From: Turritopsis dohrnii
Lineage: Eukaryota > Cnidaria > Hydrozoa > Anthoathecata > Oceaniidae
Length of the DNA stretch: 64,000 nt
Direction of reading: 5' to 3'
Assembly: GCA_027922465.2 (NCBI GenBank)
Contig: BQMF02000178.1
Location: forward strand, 720,391 to 784,390
Shown: piece after piece, positions 37,917 through 51,417 of the stretch
How the letters are laid out: each line of letters begins with the position of its first letter
How positions within the stretch are numbered: the first letter of the stretch is position 1
The notes under the pieces: model-generated
What the model was told of the DNA's origin: nothing
Seen by the model: only the letters and a program-made list of their open reading frames with translations
Databases searched by the model: none
Program-made: the position numbers and the translations under genes

Positions 37917-40900
37917 CTGAAACAGAAAAGATAGAGTTTTTCATTCGAAGTAAGATCAATGCGCGAAATATTCTATAAGATATCGTGAAACAGTCTTGAA
38001 AACTCGCTTCCGACGTTTTTAAGTTCGGTTATGTCTTCGTTACAGTTGTAGCAAGAATAAATATAACTTGTGTGGTGATGATAATTTTTAATGGGATAAG
38101 CGGGAAAAGGTATGAATGGTGGTGTGTAAGTATACTTGTGTTTCATTCTCAAGGCATATTATACCAATTGATTTAGGAAGATTGGTCACCAGCCCACAAA
38201 TCACATCATGTGGTCATACTAACTAAACTAAACTAACTAAATTTGTGGTGATAATGATGGGAAAAAATATGTTCAAAAACGTGATCAAAACGAAAACAAA
38301 GAAGAAAACGGAGAAGAAGACAAAACATTATTTTCCCCGATTTAGTTGCAGAAGGAGAGCTAATTTTTTTGACCCAGGTTTGAGTACAAACCTATCATGA
38401 GTTGAACAGTTGAAATTACATTTTGATATGTAATCTGATAATACGATTATACATCTTTAATTCAAAACAAATGAATTCTCTTCTTGGTGTGTTAAGGCAC
38501 TTGAGATCAACCTTTGAATCACCATCTTAATGACCTTTAACACACGAAACACGAAAACAAAACAAAGAAAGAGGAAAAAATAAGCGAAATAAAAATAAAA
38601 CAAAAAAGCGAAAATGTTGAGTAAAATTGTATCTCTGAAACTTACTGAATTTCAAATCTTCTTCGTGATTTTGAAATGTCTTCGTGATCAAACACGCTTG
38701 ACGTGCGTTTGTCCTAATAATAATTTATTGTTGTCGAAGCTTTTGTTTGGTTACACGAAACTAAGCCAAATGTAAACAAAACTGATTAAATATTAAAGAA
38801 GTTATGTTTTCTTGAAACCGATGTTGTTCCTTTTCAAGCTCTCAGCCAATTGAAATGCTTGCTTTTATGTACAAGAAAATATAGACCAATACGATGTTAA
38901 TTGGAATCATAAAATTAAAAAAAGTTGTTGCCATGGAGAAAATTTTGGATGACGTTTTGTTATTCATATCGATAACATTACGCTAGCTTGTGTGTGCAAA
39001 GCCCGGTTTAAACGCTCTAAAACTCTTTGGTGATGAACATTTTAATACCACGCTACGCAACCAATCGGATTTCTATGATCAAGCTTAGCAACCAATAAGA
39101 TTTCTATGATCGAGCTTAACGTAATTTATTTGTTTGGTTGAAGTCAAAAAAGTGAGAAAATACAAATAACCACCTCGTTCTCAGTGTTTCCTGTTGCAGT
39201 CTGATACTCGAATGGTGGCCATTCATAATTACCACACTTAAACAAACAAACTGACATGCGTTGTCAAAACCAAGGACGTTCTATTTTTGAAGATGAACTG
39301 CTAGTCGAGTGACGTAAAGCCACACAAATGCTTTTTCAATATGGAGGCAAAATATGATTTAATGAAATTGTCACTTGTTAGCCTTGAAAAATTTGTTAGG
39401 TTTAAAAATTATTGGTTGGATTCCAAGCTAGGCAGATTTCCGAGCAGTAAACTGTCATCCCATCAAAATGAAGATCTTTTAAACTTAGACTGAAACATCT
39501 TTACAGACAATTCATATTGATTTAATCAACAGCAAAAACAAATTTACAAGTGATGGACGATAAACAAGTTGCTATGACGACAAAAGTGGAAGGCCGCAGG
39601 GACTGATTTAAGTAAAAAAATTGATATCGTTATTTCTCAGCTGTTATTTCCAATATGTTCATTTTGCTATTTCAGAAATAGTTACTATGTTAGTATGTTT
39701 CTATGGACGAAAAGATTTCGCGTAAAAAGAGACGTAACGACTTTTTCGAAAATGGAGTGTAAGCAGTCGCAGATTAATGAAATTATTAAAGTTATCGAGA
39801 AGAAAAAAATGTTTTGAAGAACAATTTTCCTCGTTCGTTTTGTGAAAAATTTCGCAGAAAATCAACAGCCAATCAATTTTCAAGAATTTTGCAATGTCAA
39901 CAAGTTTTTTTCACAGATAGAAGTGTTGATTGGAAACTAACAAGAATCTGCAAAGCCAAACAGCAAGGCAAACTGCTGTACAAAAAATACACATACACAC
40001 ACAGAACACACAGAAAAGACATTGAGAACCTTCAGTGCTGTCTACGAGACAATAGTGCCTGGTTTACATTATGAAGAAAAAACATCAGGATTTTAAACTC
40101 GAATTTATAACTAGTTTCAGAATTTACGACGTTTTCGGCATGATCAAGCATGATCATTTCGTGCCCAGGGATTGCGTTTTTAGTATCTGAAGTTTTTGAA
40201 AAGCAAATTGGACCGATCACGTCACCGTAATGTTATATATTTCTTAAAAAGATGAATGTGGCTCCACCGCATCTTAAAGATGAGTGCACACTTAGTAGAA
40301 TACACATATGGAGCTTAACGCAAATGCCTTTGGTTTTAGAAAATATAACTCCACTCAATTCAAACTTTCATATCACAGAAACTCTCGTGTGGGAAATTAT
40401 AACTTCCATTAAAAAGTTTTTCATCGTCAAAATAATTGTGAAAAATTCAACTCGACTGAATAATACGTATTCATTCATTCACTTAGGTTTCCCCAATAAC
40501 ATCGTTTTAGTAATTAAGTAATCACAACTTCGTACCCAGGTTAACCTGAATTTTTGAATATGCATTGTATCGCATTTCTACGATTCATGCTAGCAATATT
40601 GAGGTTAAAGGTAGTTTCAAAATATGGCCTTTATTCGTATAGGCGAGCATGAATGGGGCAGTGGGCCTTTTCACAGCTCATAATAACAACTTGCTATAAA
40701 TATGAAACTCCATACTTATGCTGAGAGCATCATCTTCTACAAAACATACAAGCGAATCCAGTGTGATTGCAAATTAAGAAAAAAAAAACATTGCAAAAGC
40801 GGAAACACTGAGAGCAGAAAAAAGCTTTTCCTTTTTAAGGATGGGAAAAATTGTTCGAATTTTTCTCATTAATACATGTAGACAGAATAATGGATAGATA

Positions 40901-43900
40901 TAGGAATGGACAATTAGCAGTAGGGGTAACGTCCTATTCCGCTCCAAAGAAAATGACGAAACTCTAAGAAAAGTAGGCACATGATTGGTGGATTTCCATT
41001 CACTTTAAAACGATAAAACATGGTAGAGATACTGTGACTGGCCTTACAAAAGGAGAGGATTCAACGCATTAAATGTATTTTTACTTACGAATTGTACGAA
41101 TGACACTGTTTTTTAGACGTGTGTGATAATAATTACAGAGGGAAGATAAAATTAACAGAATTGAGAGCATAAAAAATGTGTTTAGGGTGAGAAATAATAG
41201 AGGCACAGAGCATGGAGGAGGGAGAAGCTGGCTGGAGAGAACTGTTGAAAAAGCCACATTAATTAGAGAATGTTATGTTTTTAGATAAACGAGTGAAGCA
41301 TAATTACATGATACATAACTTTTAAATCAGTTTTAATAAGGCTTAAATTTTTTTCTGGGATACTAATTGCACCCAAAGATTTGTTCTTTTGTTTGTTTTT
41401 GAGAATGGTTTGTAATTCTAACTATAATTAAATTAAGCAGAGTGAGACGTGTTTATGATTTTCGAGAAGTCCTTTTAGGTTGGGTGTGAGCCTGGCTCTC
41501 CTTTGTTACCATTATTTATGTTATATACTTAATATATTTTAACGGTAATAATAACATTGAAAAGACCTTCTTGTTCAGATCGAGAGGATGGCCAGCCTGG
41601 CCAGCTATCCTTTGCTCTTGTTATACATTTCTGTTTGAAAGTGAATTGTATAATTGTTTTCTTTTGGGACAGTGAACAACACAATATATAGATATATATA
41701 TATACTTTCTTTCTTTTTTTATATTTCCACAACAAAAAAAGTATTTTTATCTTATTAATAATGTGCACTGTGCGTAACACTTTTATTTTAAAGAGTGATA
41801 GAATTGTTCCCTTTTGACGGTCAAAACCTTAAAAGCGTGTAAAACCATGCAGAGCCGAGAGCACTTTTTTTTTGTTTCCACGATTAGTATATGCTCCTCC
41901 ATTTGGTTATTTTTGGTTTTCGTAGCCAAAATCAGTTGAAAAACGTCAATGGTGGAGCTCGAGCAATGCAATGTTTTTCGTTCCAAATTTGTCAACGATC
42001 ATTTCGTTGCAACAAAAACAAAGAAAAAACGTTGTGAAGATGAAGCGATTTTTTTAACAAAGCTCTATATTGTTTTAGTTGTTTAGGCGAAAAGATTGTA
42101 TCGTAAAGATTGAATTAAAAGTGAAGGTAAATTCACGAAAGAACTGAATAAAAAATTGACGTTTCGGATTGTTTTCTTCGGCTTTATCAAGTTAAATAAA
42201 TTATTGTTTACACAGTGGAGAATCTACTAGAATCCCTTACATAAATACTCACTTTACTTTTTGAAATACCTTTCTTATTTGTTTATAGGACTTAAAAACG
42301 GCTCCATGGAGAAAGATATTTACTCAGGTAATATTCAATTGCACTGGAAAAGGTTTTTGTTCGTTTTTGGTATAGATTTGTATAAAGATTTAATTAAGAA
42401 CTGGTTGTTCAGGCCTCTCATTAAAGAAAAACGCGGCTACAGGATGAATCACGTCGGTGAACAAACCTGCCTACGCGATCGCGTAACGAATATTTTAAAG
42501 TTATTTTAACTATTATATACAAACTAGTATAGCACCAGATATAATGTGATGTTCCAGAAGAAATGGATCAATACACTTTCTTTACGCGTAACAAAGTTCA
42601 AAATGTTGTACAATTATTACGCTTGTGTAATAATAAATTATAAAACTGAGACATATGAGTATCACTTCTTTCTTTACTTTAATATTTGACATCGATGAAC
42701 AAACATTTTTAAAACATTTTTTAAACTTTTACTGGTGGCATCCATTGAATAATAGAAATAAACGTGGCCACCTGGCTCATATTCACTTATGGTTGGTGCG
42801 AATAACTTAGAAATGGAGCATATTGTTGACAACAGCATGCTTTAAATTAGCAAAGGTGATGTTATTTAGATATCTTGGAGCAAAGAAACGTTGTTGGAAA
42901 GTATCAATTTCTTTATTATTGTTTTGACCTGTCTGTAAATTGTACATTATTGGAATTTTATGAGTTTTGGAATGTTTGGTTATATAGTTTTGTCATATTC
43001 TTTTTTTATCCTAATGGCTAAAAATTATTGTTACTATTTACTTTTCTTCCATGTGTATCTATCTGACTTTCTATCAGCATCGTATTTTAATTTGTTTTTA
43101 CTGCTTTCGAGCTTGAAATCAAGTTAGTGTTTTAATTTGCTTTTCTTTTTTCTTTCTTTATGGATGTAGCTATATGTTTATGCGATATTGTTATTCATGG
43201 ACATCTTCTTTTTTAGGTTAGATAAATTAATTAGAAAAGAATTAGAAAAATGTTTGGTGTTTTGGTAAAGAACAGACTATTGAAGTAACGAATGGTAACG
43301 AATGTTATTGGAGTAAAGAAGCAACATTAATTAGCAGGTATAATTCCTTTATCATTCATATTGCGTTATGCGTATTTATCTTTCATAAACCTTTGGCACG
43401 GGTGTGAGTGGTGCATCGTTTTGGGAAATTTACCTGTAAAAAGTTTTTACACAGGATACTAGTATGTTATATTTTTAAATTATTATTTATAATTGCTTAA
43501 TTGGAAGAATATAAATTATAGTCAGTTTATTAATCTAGCAGGGGATAATACGGAATGAAAGGTACGTAAAAAAAGCTGCTGGTGCTTTGAACTCCTAGGT
43601 GGTCCAACCCTTGTGGAGGTTCAGTGGGTGAAGCCCCCAAAAAGTTTTTTTTGTGCAAATGAGTAACACATCTCTTTTAAGGAATTTGTTTTAACACAGT
43701 CAGCCAAGAGTGTATTTAGGCGTCTAGAACAAAATCCCAACGCATTTGTAGTTACATTGTCTTCATAGAAACCATTTATATAAAACGGTAGAGACAGAAA
43801 ATAAAACAATTCGAAAAAGGATTCTCTGGAATAAACTGCTAATTTCATAGATTTTTGTGTTTATATATATGGTAAACGAACAACTGAAGTTAATTTGAAA

Positions 43901-45092
43901 GAACGACTTAAATGTTTTAGTTGTTGGAAAAAAATTTGGGTGGGGAGTTCTGCGTGCCCAAAAGCGGTAACGATCTGAAAAACGCTCTGTATTACCCCCT
44001 GTCTAGTCAAGGCTTCTTCTGACTACACTACAAAGCTCTCTCACTGCTTGTCTTTGATTATTGCAGCTTATACTGTGTTGTTCACATTGAGCACTGATTT
44101 AAGTACTGAACTGAACTACGTGCAAGGCAAGTTGTTCTTGTTTAACAAACTGTCTATCATTGAATTCTCCTAAAAGTAATAGTGTGCTTTGTAAGTGATA
44201 TTAAAGATTTGTGAAGCATTTCATGATGGCAGGAAGTGTGAAGGACAGAAAGAAATAGCCATCAAGTGTTGCAAATTCTGCTTATCACCATATCCAAAGC
44301 TGAAAATTCCTGCTGGAAAAATTATCCCCAATACTCAGAAGAACATGTGGAAACATTCGGCAAACGCAAATTAGTTATTGGAATGTGCATTTGTGCTATT
44401 ATTACTTTCCTGGTGTCATTCTTATTTCGTATAAGATTACATAGACTCGTATATTGACATTAAACACATACTATCTAAGGGAAGAGATTATTGCGAAAGA
44501 AATTATCGATTGTGTATCAGTAGTCAAAAAAATGGTGAATTGCGGAATTAAACTTTGCGAATTGGACACCAAGTTTCGAAATTGCGGAACTTAAATTTCA
44601 TAAAATATTCAGTTTTTTATGCGAGACAGAACAAACAATTTGTGATGATACTATAATTACGTGAGTGACTCAATAATTTGTCATAAAATGCAGTGCACTC
44701 AAGTAATTGCGGTCTTTTCACGCGTCTTCATGCGCAAATAATCATGAAATTAAGGTAATTAAGAATATGTTTTTGCAAATTCGTGTCCTTTTTATGCGGA
44801 AGAAAAAATTGACAACTGCTAACTTTTTCCATAAATCGCGGAAAAAAGAATGCGATTCGCTAACTCTTTGGTTGAAATTGCGGGGAAAAAAATTGCCAAT
44901 TTAGTTCAATTCGCAATTCGGCAATTTTTCCTTCCGCAGACATTTCTTCTGCATTAAGTTCTTCCGTTAAGGTAGGACATAATATGACTGCTTTGACGAT
45001 ATTTTAGTGTAAGTTACAATTATATCTGCTTTTATTGATCTAGTAAATGTAAAACGAATCCCAGCGGCAATATCGTGCTCATTTATCATATT
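37917..45092. other. Long gene-poor region
   Basis: No convincing gene. Features noticed: a strong donor (TTCA|GTAAGT, minus) near 38641 that could end a 5'-UTR exon of the receptor-like gene; a two-copy 29-bp repeat with ACCAAT and TTTCTATGATC at 39057-39119; a 40-nt open segment at 42291-42330 between a good acceptor and donor, of unknown meaning; and a GCGGAA/TTGCG-rich repeat remnant at 44535-44960. Confidence 0.5.
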
Positions 45093-45349
45093 CAGGGTGT
45101 TAGCTAGGGTCCTACAGGCGCCGTTAGACGGCTCTTTCCCAATCCAAAAACTAATAAGTTTCCCAATTGAGTCCAGCAATAAGTTTATGAAAAGTTAGTA
45201 ACTAAGCTTGCTGTTAAATAAATGATTTGATTCTATTTTGAAACATCGGCTTAAACTCATCACTAACATGAGTTTCCGCTTCGTTATAAAAATGTTCATC
45301 GTAGTTATAGTCTAACGGCCTCAATCGAGAATTTCTAGCTAACGCCCTG
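45093..45349. mobile_element. 257-bp TIR element with CAGGG ends
   Basis: Starts CAGGGTGTTAGCTAGG and ends CTAGCTAACGCCCTG; an inner pair GCCGTTAGAC / GTCTAACGGC extends the arms. The CAGGG terminus suits hAT-type MITEs, but no 8-bp target duplication is obvious. Confidence 0.75.
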
Positions 45350-45508
45350 ACCAGTTGTATTATCCATATTTTCTTTTTAGAAATTTATGTTTTACACTAA
45401 GAATTGAAGATGTAAAGCTTTTAAATCCTGTGATAAGAGATCCTGCTTCCTTTTCATTTAATAAACCACTCGATTTATATGGAGGAAGTAACTTGGTTCA
45501 AGGATGCA

Positions 45509-45749
45509 ATTCCCCGTTCCCCTTATTCACTTATCTCCTCAATAGTAAATACAACTACCAGAATGCAAAGCTATAATTACTTGCTTTGGGATTACTATAA
45601 GCACCGTTTTAAATAGCTGTGAGAATATCAGTTTTGTTTGTGAAAATCTTTTATTGTTCCATTAAAACATTTTTAATGACTCTTTCTCATTGCATTGTGG
45701 TAGTTGTATGACGTATTAAGGAGATAACTGAATAAGGGGAACGGCCAAT
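45509..45749. mobile_element. Short TIR element
   Basis: Inverted ends of about 30 bp, CCGTTCCCCTTATTCACTTA on the left and the complement of CCGTTCCCCTTATTCAGTTA on the right, 231-241 bp in all. No coding content. Confidence 0.75.
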
Positions 45750-46926
45750 TTTACGTATCTTTTACATTTTTACTTAGTACCTAAATACTAAACTGAGAAT
45801 TACAATTTATAGATTCATTGATTGATTTTTGCGTTAACGTAACTGGTCTTTGAAAATTATTTAGTTATTTCTTTGTTTTGGTTATTTTGGTTATTTTTGG
45901 TACTATCCCTACAGCTCCGAATAACTAATGGTTCTTGGCTTGAACAAAATAAGCGATACTGAGTATTGTGTTGGAGATTCTGCGAAAATTAAGTGGAGTA
46001 ATGTAATTCGCACTGCAATACAATGAAAAACATCTCAGACAGTGGTCGTCTCGCGTAATCCTTGTATCTGTCATATCTACTAGTTTTTCCATGTTCGTCC
46101 ATCTTTTTTCCACTATCCTCGTCGCTGCACCATATTTGCAATTTACAAGAAAAAATCAAACAAGATTTTTTCTTGTAATTACTAATGCTTGGTTGTTGTT
46201 GCTTTTTTTTAGCTCCAATCTGTTCTCCATTTAAGTTATTTTCTATATTGTATTTATCATTTCTCCGAAAGTTATTTGACGACACCCAAGAAACATGACT
46301 TATTCTGGAGATCACAGTTTTTATTCAGGTAAGCCAAAAGCGTTATCTCAAAGCGCGCTTCTTCTGTAAACTGCTTATCTTTTGACAATAGCTGAATGCA
46401 GTAACCATTCAACTATGGAATTTTCTTTTGTTAATGGCGTCTCTCGTATCTCCAGGTAAACCTTTCAAGATGCAAGGATGTAAAAGATGACAATGAGAGG
46501 TATTAAACTACTTAGATCGTTTTTAAAGTTGTGTTTGTTATTTTTGTCAATGAATCTGCTTGAAGATCCAGGAGAAAGACGAAGTTGTTGAAGTTTATAA
46601 AGAAAAGAAAGCGGGAAATAAAATGCGATCTAGTGGATGAATCGGGTTCTATTGATGAAGTTCAATTGGAGTTTCGAAATACGAAAGAAATGTAATAAGT
46701 ATCATATGCCCATGTAAAGGTTGTACTCAGCAGCTACAAAGCGTTACCTCCCGAGCACGAACGATAAACGAAAATTTTCGTCGATATCTGAAGACAAAGT
46801 TATTTAATAGAGAAATCCCATAGATGTTTTATACATGTCTGAACCTCTGCTAGGCAGAAGATGTCGTGGTGGAAAAAGAGCTATGCAATATTGGTCTTAC
46901 ACCGGCTATAGATCTTTAAAGAGGTA

Positions 46927-47142
46927 GACCTTTTCATTAATTATGTCACGTTCATTACTTACAAACGTGGCCTCGTTTCTAATCATTATAATTATGACGT
47001 TCTTTTTCATGACAAGAGTGATCTTAAAAGTTTAAAACCCTCGCGACATACGTTTTTGTCATGTAAAGAAATGTCACTATTATGCTAATCAGAAACGAGG
47101 CGATACTTAAAGATCGAAAGTGACGTAATTAATGAAAAGGTC
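46927..47142. mobile_element. 216-bp palindromic MITE of the CCTTTTCAT family
   Basis: GACCTTTTCATTAATTA and its complement form the ends, with TA on both sides (46925-46926 and 47143-47144). Matching continues through the CCTCGTTTCT / AGAAACGAGG pair. A related, larger element is at 23668-24855. Confidence 0.85.
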
Positions 47143-47918
47143 TATTCCAGAAAGATTTTCTGATGCGACATCTTCTGTCTACTTGAAAGTAAACTTAGCA
47201 GGTTCTTTTTATCCTCGTCACGTGACAACACTGGAGTTGCTTTTTAATTATATTTATTGTACATCGAGTCCCGTAAAACCTTTGCAACAATTTATCTTTT
47301 GCGAGTACTCACATTTCTTCTGAAGCTTTCTGCTATTTTGAATTGTGAGTGTTTCTTTAGAGAACTAGTTCCGATTTTTAATCAGTGTTATTTGAACGTT
47401 AGACAAGAAGACATTTGAAAATATTTTCTCTTTAATTTTTCTTCCCCTTTCTCCACAGGGATCATGTACTCTCAAGCAGGGTTTTTTTTATTCTTATCTA
47501 CTCTTCCTTATCGAGGGAAAAGAAAACAACACAACATTTTTCTCTGGAGCAATTGGTCTTGCGGCGATTATCAGTAGTGTGTGAAAAAATGTTCTCCTTG
47601 GTTGACTCCTCGATATCTCGAACACGATTTCGTACCAACGTGACTAGCCGGATGCGTTACTAAAACCCCGATGGGGAAAATCACATATTCCTCGACCCAA
47701 TGCGTAGTCACTGAACCTCGAGGGTAAAGGCCGTACAAAATTGTTCGAACCGTGCCTTCACGCATTAACGAGTGATTTAGTGCTGGCGCCAACTTGCTCT
47801 CCGTCGTATATTTCATAAAAAAGAAAAGAAACAAAAGTTAAACTTAAAGCTTGACACACGTACTGTTAACGCCTCAGAAACATTTTCCAACATGTGCCTC
47901 CTTTTTATATCGTTTACT

Positions 47919-47952
47919 GCGCATGCGATTAATTACATTAATACGCATGCGC
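47919..47952. repeat. Palindrome in the DIRS tail
   Basis: GCGCATGCGATTAAT, three bases, then ATTAATACGCATGCGC: near-perfect 15-nt arms, in the non-coding 3' region of the DIRS element. Confidence 0.8.
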
Positions 47953-48035
47953 GCCCTCCTCCTTACTCTCCGTCCAGAGTTGATAAGAAACTGCGTTTCC
48001 GACTATCTTCGACTGTCGGAAACTACGCTTCTTAT

Positions 48036-49111
48036 CTACTCTTCCTTATCGAGGGAAAAGAATCGTTTAGATTTGCTGTCTTTTATGTATCTGTTCATAG
48101 TTGTAGCTGAGTTCCATCTTCCGTGTTTCCCTATCAAACGCTCACTAACGTTATTATTCGCTGCTGCGGAAGCACCTCCTGACCGTAATGAATGTAATCC
48201 AAATAAGTTTGGTTTGTCCGTGACCTTAGACATTGCTTCTATAAATAGTTCCCTTGCTCTAGAATAGGAGATAGGAGAATCAGCGTGAACATTATGACCG
48301 TTCTTTGTTTTCGAAAGCTTGCAGATCAAGAACGCGTCGGGCGATTGCGAAATACTTGTAGAATGCAAAAAATCTTTGAGCAAAGTTACGGGACAAGTTT
48401 TTGAATAGGTTTGTGAAATATGAATATGTGTCCTTCTCTAAGTTGGTCGATTTTAGACTGAGGTAACAGAATTTCTACTCCTTCGCTTGTAAATGAGATG
48501 TGTCTCACTTGAATTTTTAATAATTCGCTAACTCTAAAGAAACCGGCGAAGCCTAAAATTATTATGAGAAGGCATCTTTTGTCTGCTAAGTTATTCGATC
48601 TTCCTAGGACATCATAAAGCTGGTTAATCATCATTGATGTTATAGGTTCCTTCTGATTTTTGGTTGAAAACTGAGCGGTCATTCTGGTTGCTCCTTCGAA
48701 AGCCAATTTAACGAAGGGATGCGTCGTTGGAGATTCGTAACCAGCGTTGACGTGCCCCCATCTAATACCGCATAAAGCGCTGGTAATTGTACCCGTTGTT
48801 GCCTTAGAATCTACCAGTGCGTTTAAGTATAATGCAATGTAAAACGGTTCGGCAGGAAGATGTTGGACTTCGGGAAAAGATGATGACCAGGCTATCCAGT
48901 TTTTCCAAGCTGTCGTGTATTTGTTCAGAGTGCTTGAAGCGTAAGCGGACTCCATTAGCTTTGGCAAAGTGAAAGCCCATCCTTTAAGTTGGTTTGATTG
49001 AATCTCTTCCATATGAAGCCATGTTCCACCGTAGATGCCATCTAATTTAAAAATAAATGTTCGCTGTATTGTAAATTTTGGGTTTCCGTAACGCTTTTGC
49101 GAGCGCCACAT
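48036..49111 (-). pseudogene. DIRS tyrosine recombinase (frameshifted)
   Basis: Phage-integrase-type fold. The N-terminal part (49111 to about 48418) has a SAM-like core-binding region (SSTLNKYTTAWKNWIAW) and the first catalytic Arg in GFFRVSELL. A single-base frameshift near 48415 breaks the gene. The rest (48383-48036) has HSLRSGG (His and second Arg), HGRW and the tyrosine in MNRYI. All canonical catalytic residues are present but in two frames. Confidence 0.85.
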
Positions 49112-49482
49112 TTGAGCGTGTACTCTTCCACTACACTTAAGCGGTCACTACATTTGAGCGTGTACTCCTCCGCTATACTTGAGCGGTCACTACCTTTGAG
49201 CGTGTGCTCCTCCGCTACACTTGAGCGGTCACTACCTTTGAGCGTGTACTCCTCCGCTACACTTGAGCGGTCACTACCTTTGAGCGTGTACTCCCCCGCT
49301 ACACTCGAGCGGTCGCCACATTTGGGTGTGTACTCTTCCGCTACATTTGAGCGGTAGCTACATTTGATCGTACACTCCTCCGCTACATTTGAGCGGTCGC
49401 CACGTTTGGACGTGCACTCCTCCGCTACGCTTGAGTGGTCGTCACATTTAGGCGTGTACTCCTCCGCTATACTTCAGCGGAC
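49101..49482. repeat. 42-bp minisatellite, about nine copies, inside the DIRS element
   Basis: Units carry TTTGAGCGTGTACTCCTCCG and CTTGAGCGGTC. The period of 42 keeps frames open across the array. It sits between the RT/RNase H and recombinase genes and touches the 5' end of the recombinase frame. Confidence 0.9.
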
Positions 49483-49624
49483 GTTAGTTTGCAAAACAAA
49501 CCAACCAATTCTTCGGTCATTCATAGAATTTAACACGAAAGAGTAATCGTTGGTTTACGTATTAATTTATTTTGTTTCAATTAAATCCCAGATTAATTAA
49601 AAATTGTAAAAAACAATAATTCAA

Positions 49625-51252
49625 TTACGAAAAATCAATAAACAAAGCATACGCTTTGAAGCAAGCAAATCCGTCAAAAACGCTATTTGTGTTACAATTA
49701 TTGACATAAAAAGGATCTAAATACAAAAAATGCTTTACAAAAGGTTTAAATGACTTTCCATCACGTGTTAATAATGGCCAAAAATAAGAAGACTTCCATT
49801 CGGGTACAAATAAAACGGCTTTAGCCTTACAAACCAATGCATGTTTTAATGTTTCCCAATTAGTTTCACTGGAGGGCAAAGCCAGTTTAGTTCTCCTTGC
49901 CAATTTTGAGCGAATGCGTTTATTCCTGAAGTGCCGGGACAATGAAATTTAGAATTGAACATTAATGTTTTCTTGTTTAAATCATCAGAGAATCTATCGC
50001 ACGTTAGTTTACCGTAATTACTCTCGATAAAATTGAACGTTTCGTTGTCGATGGACCAATTATCTGTATCAAAGGATTTTGATAATTCGTCAGCCTTTTT
50101 GTTTTCTTCCCTTGGCAGCCATTGGCTTTCAAGAACGATATTGTTTTTTAAGCAAATGAAGAAAATATCGATTGCAAGATTTTGTAATAAGGGTTTTGTG
50201 CTACCAAATTTAATTATTTTTGCCACGTTGATGTTATCGGAGAGCCATAGAACAGTTTCGTGTTTCAGTCTGTTTCCGAACGATTGAAGAAGGAGTCGAA
50301 CGCATAAGAGCTCCCGATATGTAGAACTTTGTTGCTGCTCGAACAAGGTAAAATTTCCTTTTCCGATTTCGATTCCTAATCTTTCAACGATGTATCCACC
50401 ATATCCGTTTTGACTGGCATCCGAATAAACAACCTTTGTCGTTAAGGGTTCCTTAGATATGCGAAAACCGTTGTGATCTTTTAAACTTGTACGCCAAAAA
50501 CGTAATTCAAAGGCGAGCTCACAATCTATATCGTAAGTTTTATACCAATAATCCCTTGACTCGATGAATTTGTACATTTGACGAGTAAACAATTGCACGA
50601 GAGGCCCCACCGCAATAGACATCGAAATTAACCGTCCTGCTATCCTTGAAATGAGTTTGGGCGTGCATACTCCGTTCCTTAACACCTGATCGATCAACAA
50701 ATGCAAAAATTCTATTTTTTCCGCAGGTACAGAGAAATCCATTTCTATGGTGTTGATGTTGAATCCAAGCCACTTGCCGAATGTTGTTGGTTCGAGTTTA
50801 CACTTTTTAAGATTTAAAACAAACCCAGACATTATCAAATCGTTTATTACTATGTCTCTTATCATCAAAGCGTTCTCAAGATCAGCATCTCCGGCTATAC
50901 CATCATCAATGTAGATCACACAAACGATCCCTAGTCCTCTCCATTTCTTGATAAAAGGTCTCGTTAATTTCGTGAAGAGATAACAAGCCGACGCTAATCC
51001 GAATGGCAACACAAGAAACTTGTAGAACTTTATCGTCCCGTCGCTGTATTCCCAAGAAAAACCCAAATAATCCTGATCTTCTTCGGCAATAGAAATATGA
51101 TGGTACCCGCTCTTTAAATCAAAGGTAAAAAATTTAAAATTTGTTTCAACCATATCGGAAAAAGTTAACAGATCCTCGTATTTGAATTTCTTAACATCCA
51201 AGTGTTTGTTTATATGTCTCAAATCTAAAACAAGACGCAGCTTAAATTCGGG
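49625..51252 (-). pseudogene. DIRS reverse transcriptase-RNase H (5'-truncated, frameshifted)
   Basis: Open from about 51252 (FKLRLVLDLRHINKHL), with no start codon. RT motifs: FKFFTFDLKSGYHHI, LPFGLASACYLFTKL and the catalytic YIDDGIAG. RNase H motifs follow: VVYSDASQNGYGGY, then TYRELLCVRLLL, WLSDNINVAKII and PREENKKADELS. Near 49855 the frame shifts and a C-terminal stretch continues to a stop at 49625. It is followed by a 42-bp tandem array before the recombinase gene. Confidence 0.85.
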
Positions 51253-51390
51253 AAAGTTCTATTGACTTACGTTCTCGCCGTGTACTTCGTTACCATGAAA
51301 ACTTCATATGTTATTAAAGTTGTCTCAACTTTAAGTTTCAAACAATGAGGAGGCATACCTTAGAGTGAACCAAATGGAACCAAATAAATG

Positions 51391-51413
51391 TTAATAATAA
51401 TAATAATAATAAT
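51391..51413 (+). repeat. (AAT)n microsatellite
   Basis: Seven or so AAT triplets next to the 51418 duplication. Confidence 0.85.
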
Positions 51414-51417
51414 CATG

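Larger units (their letters stand above)
47491..51252 (-). mobile_element. Decayed DIRS-like tyrosine-recombinase retrotransposon
   Basis: On the minus strand a reverse transcriptase/RNase H region (51252-49625) is followed by a tyrosine recombinase (49111-48036) and a non-coding tail to about 47491. DIRS elements use a tyrosine recombinase in place of a DDE integrase. The 5' end is cut inside the RT (there is no gag region), and both genes carry frameshifts. A 34-bp sequence including the recombinase stop codon (48029-48062) recurs in direct orientation at 47491-47524, probably part of the split terminal repeats of this class. Confidence 0.85.

Noticed and set aside
42261..42509. Plus-strand ORF of 82 codons
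   Set aside because: Only a 40-nt part between splice-like sites looks unusual; the rest has no recognisable content.
45989..46315. Minus-strand ORF rich in Lys, Asn and Gln
   Set aside because: Composition could be coding, but there is no recognised domain and no convincing splice context.
47571..47834. Minus-strand ORF in the DIRS tail
   Set aside because: Lies in the presumed non-coding terminal region and has no recombinase, RT or other motif.
49097..49546. Plus-strand ORFs of LSVYSSATLERS-type repeats
   Set aside because: Translation of the 42-bp minisatellite in the DIRS element, opposite to the element's genes.
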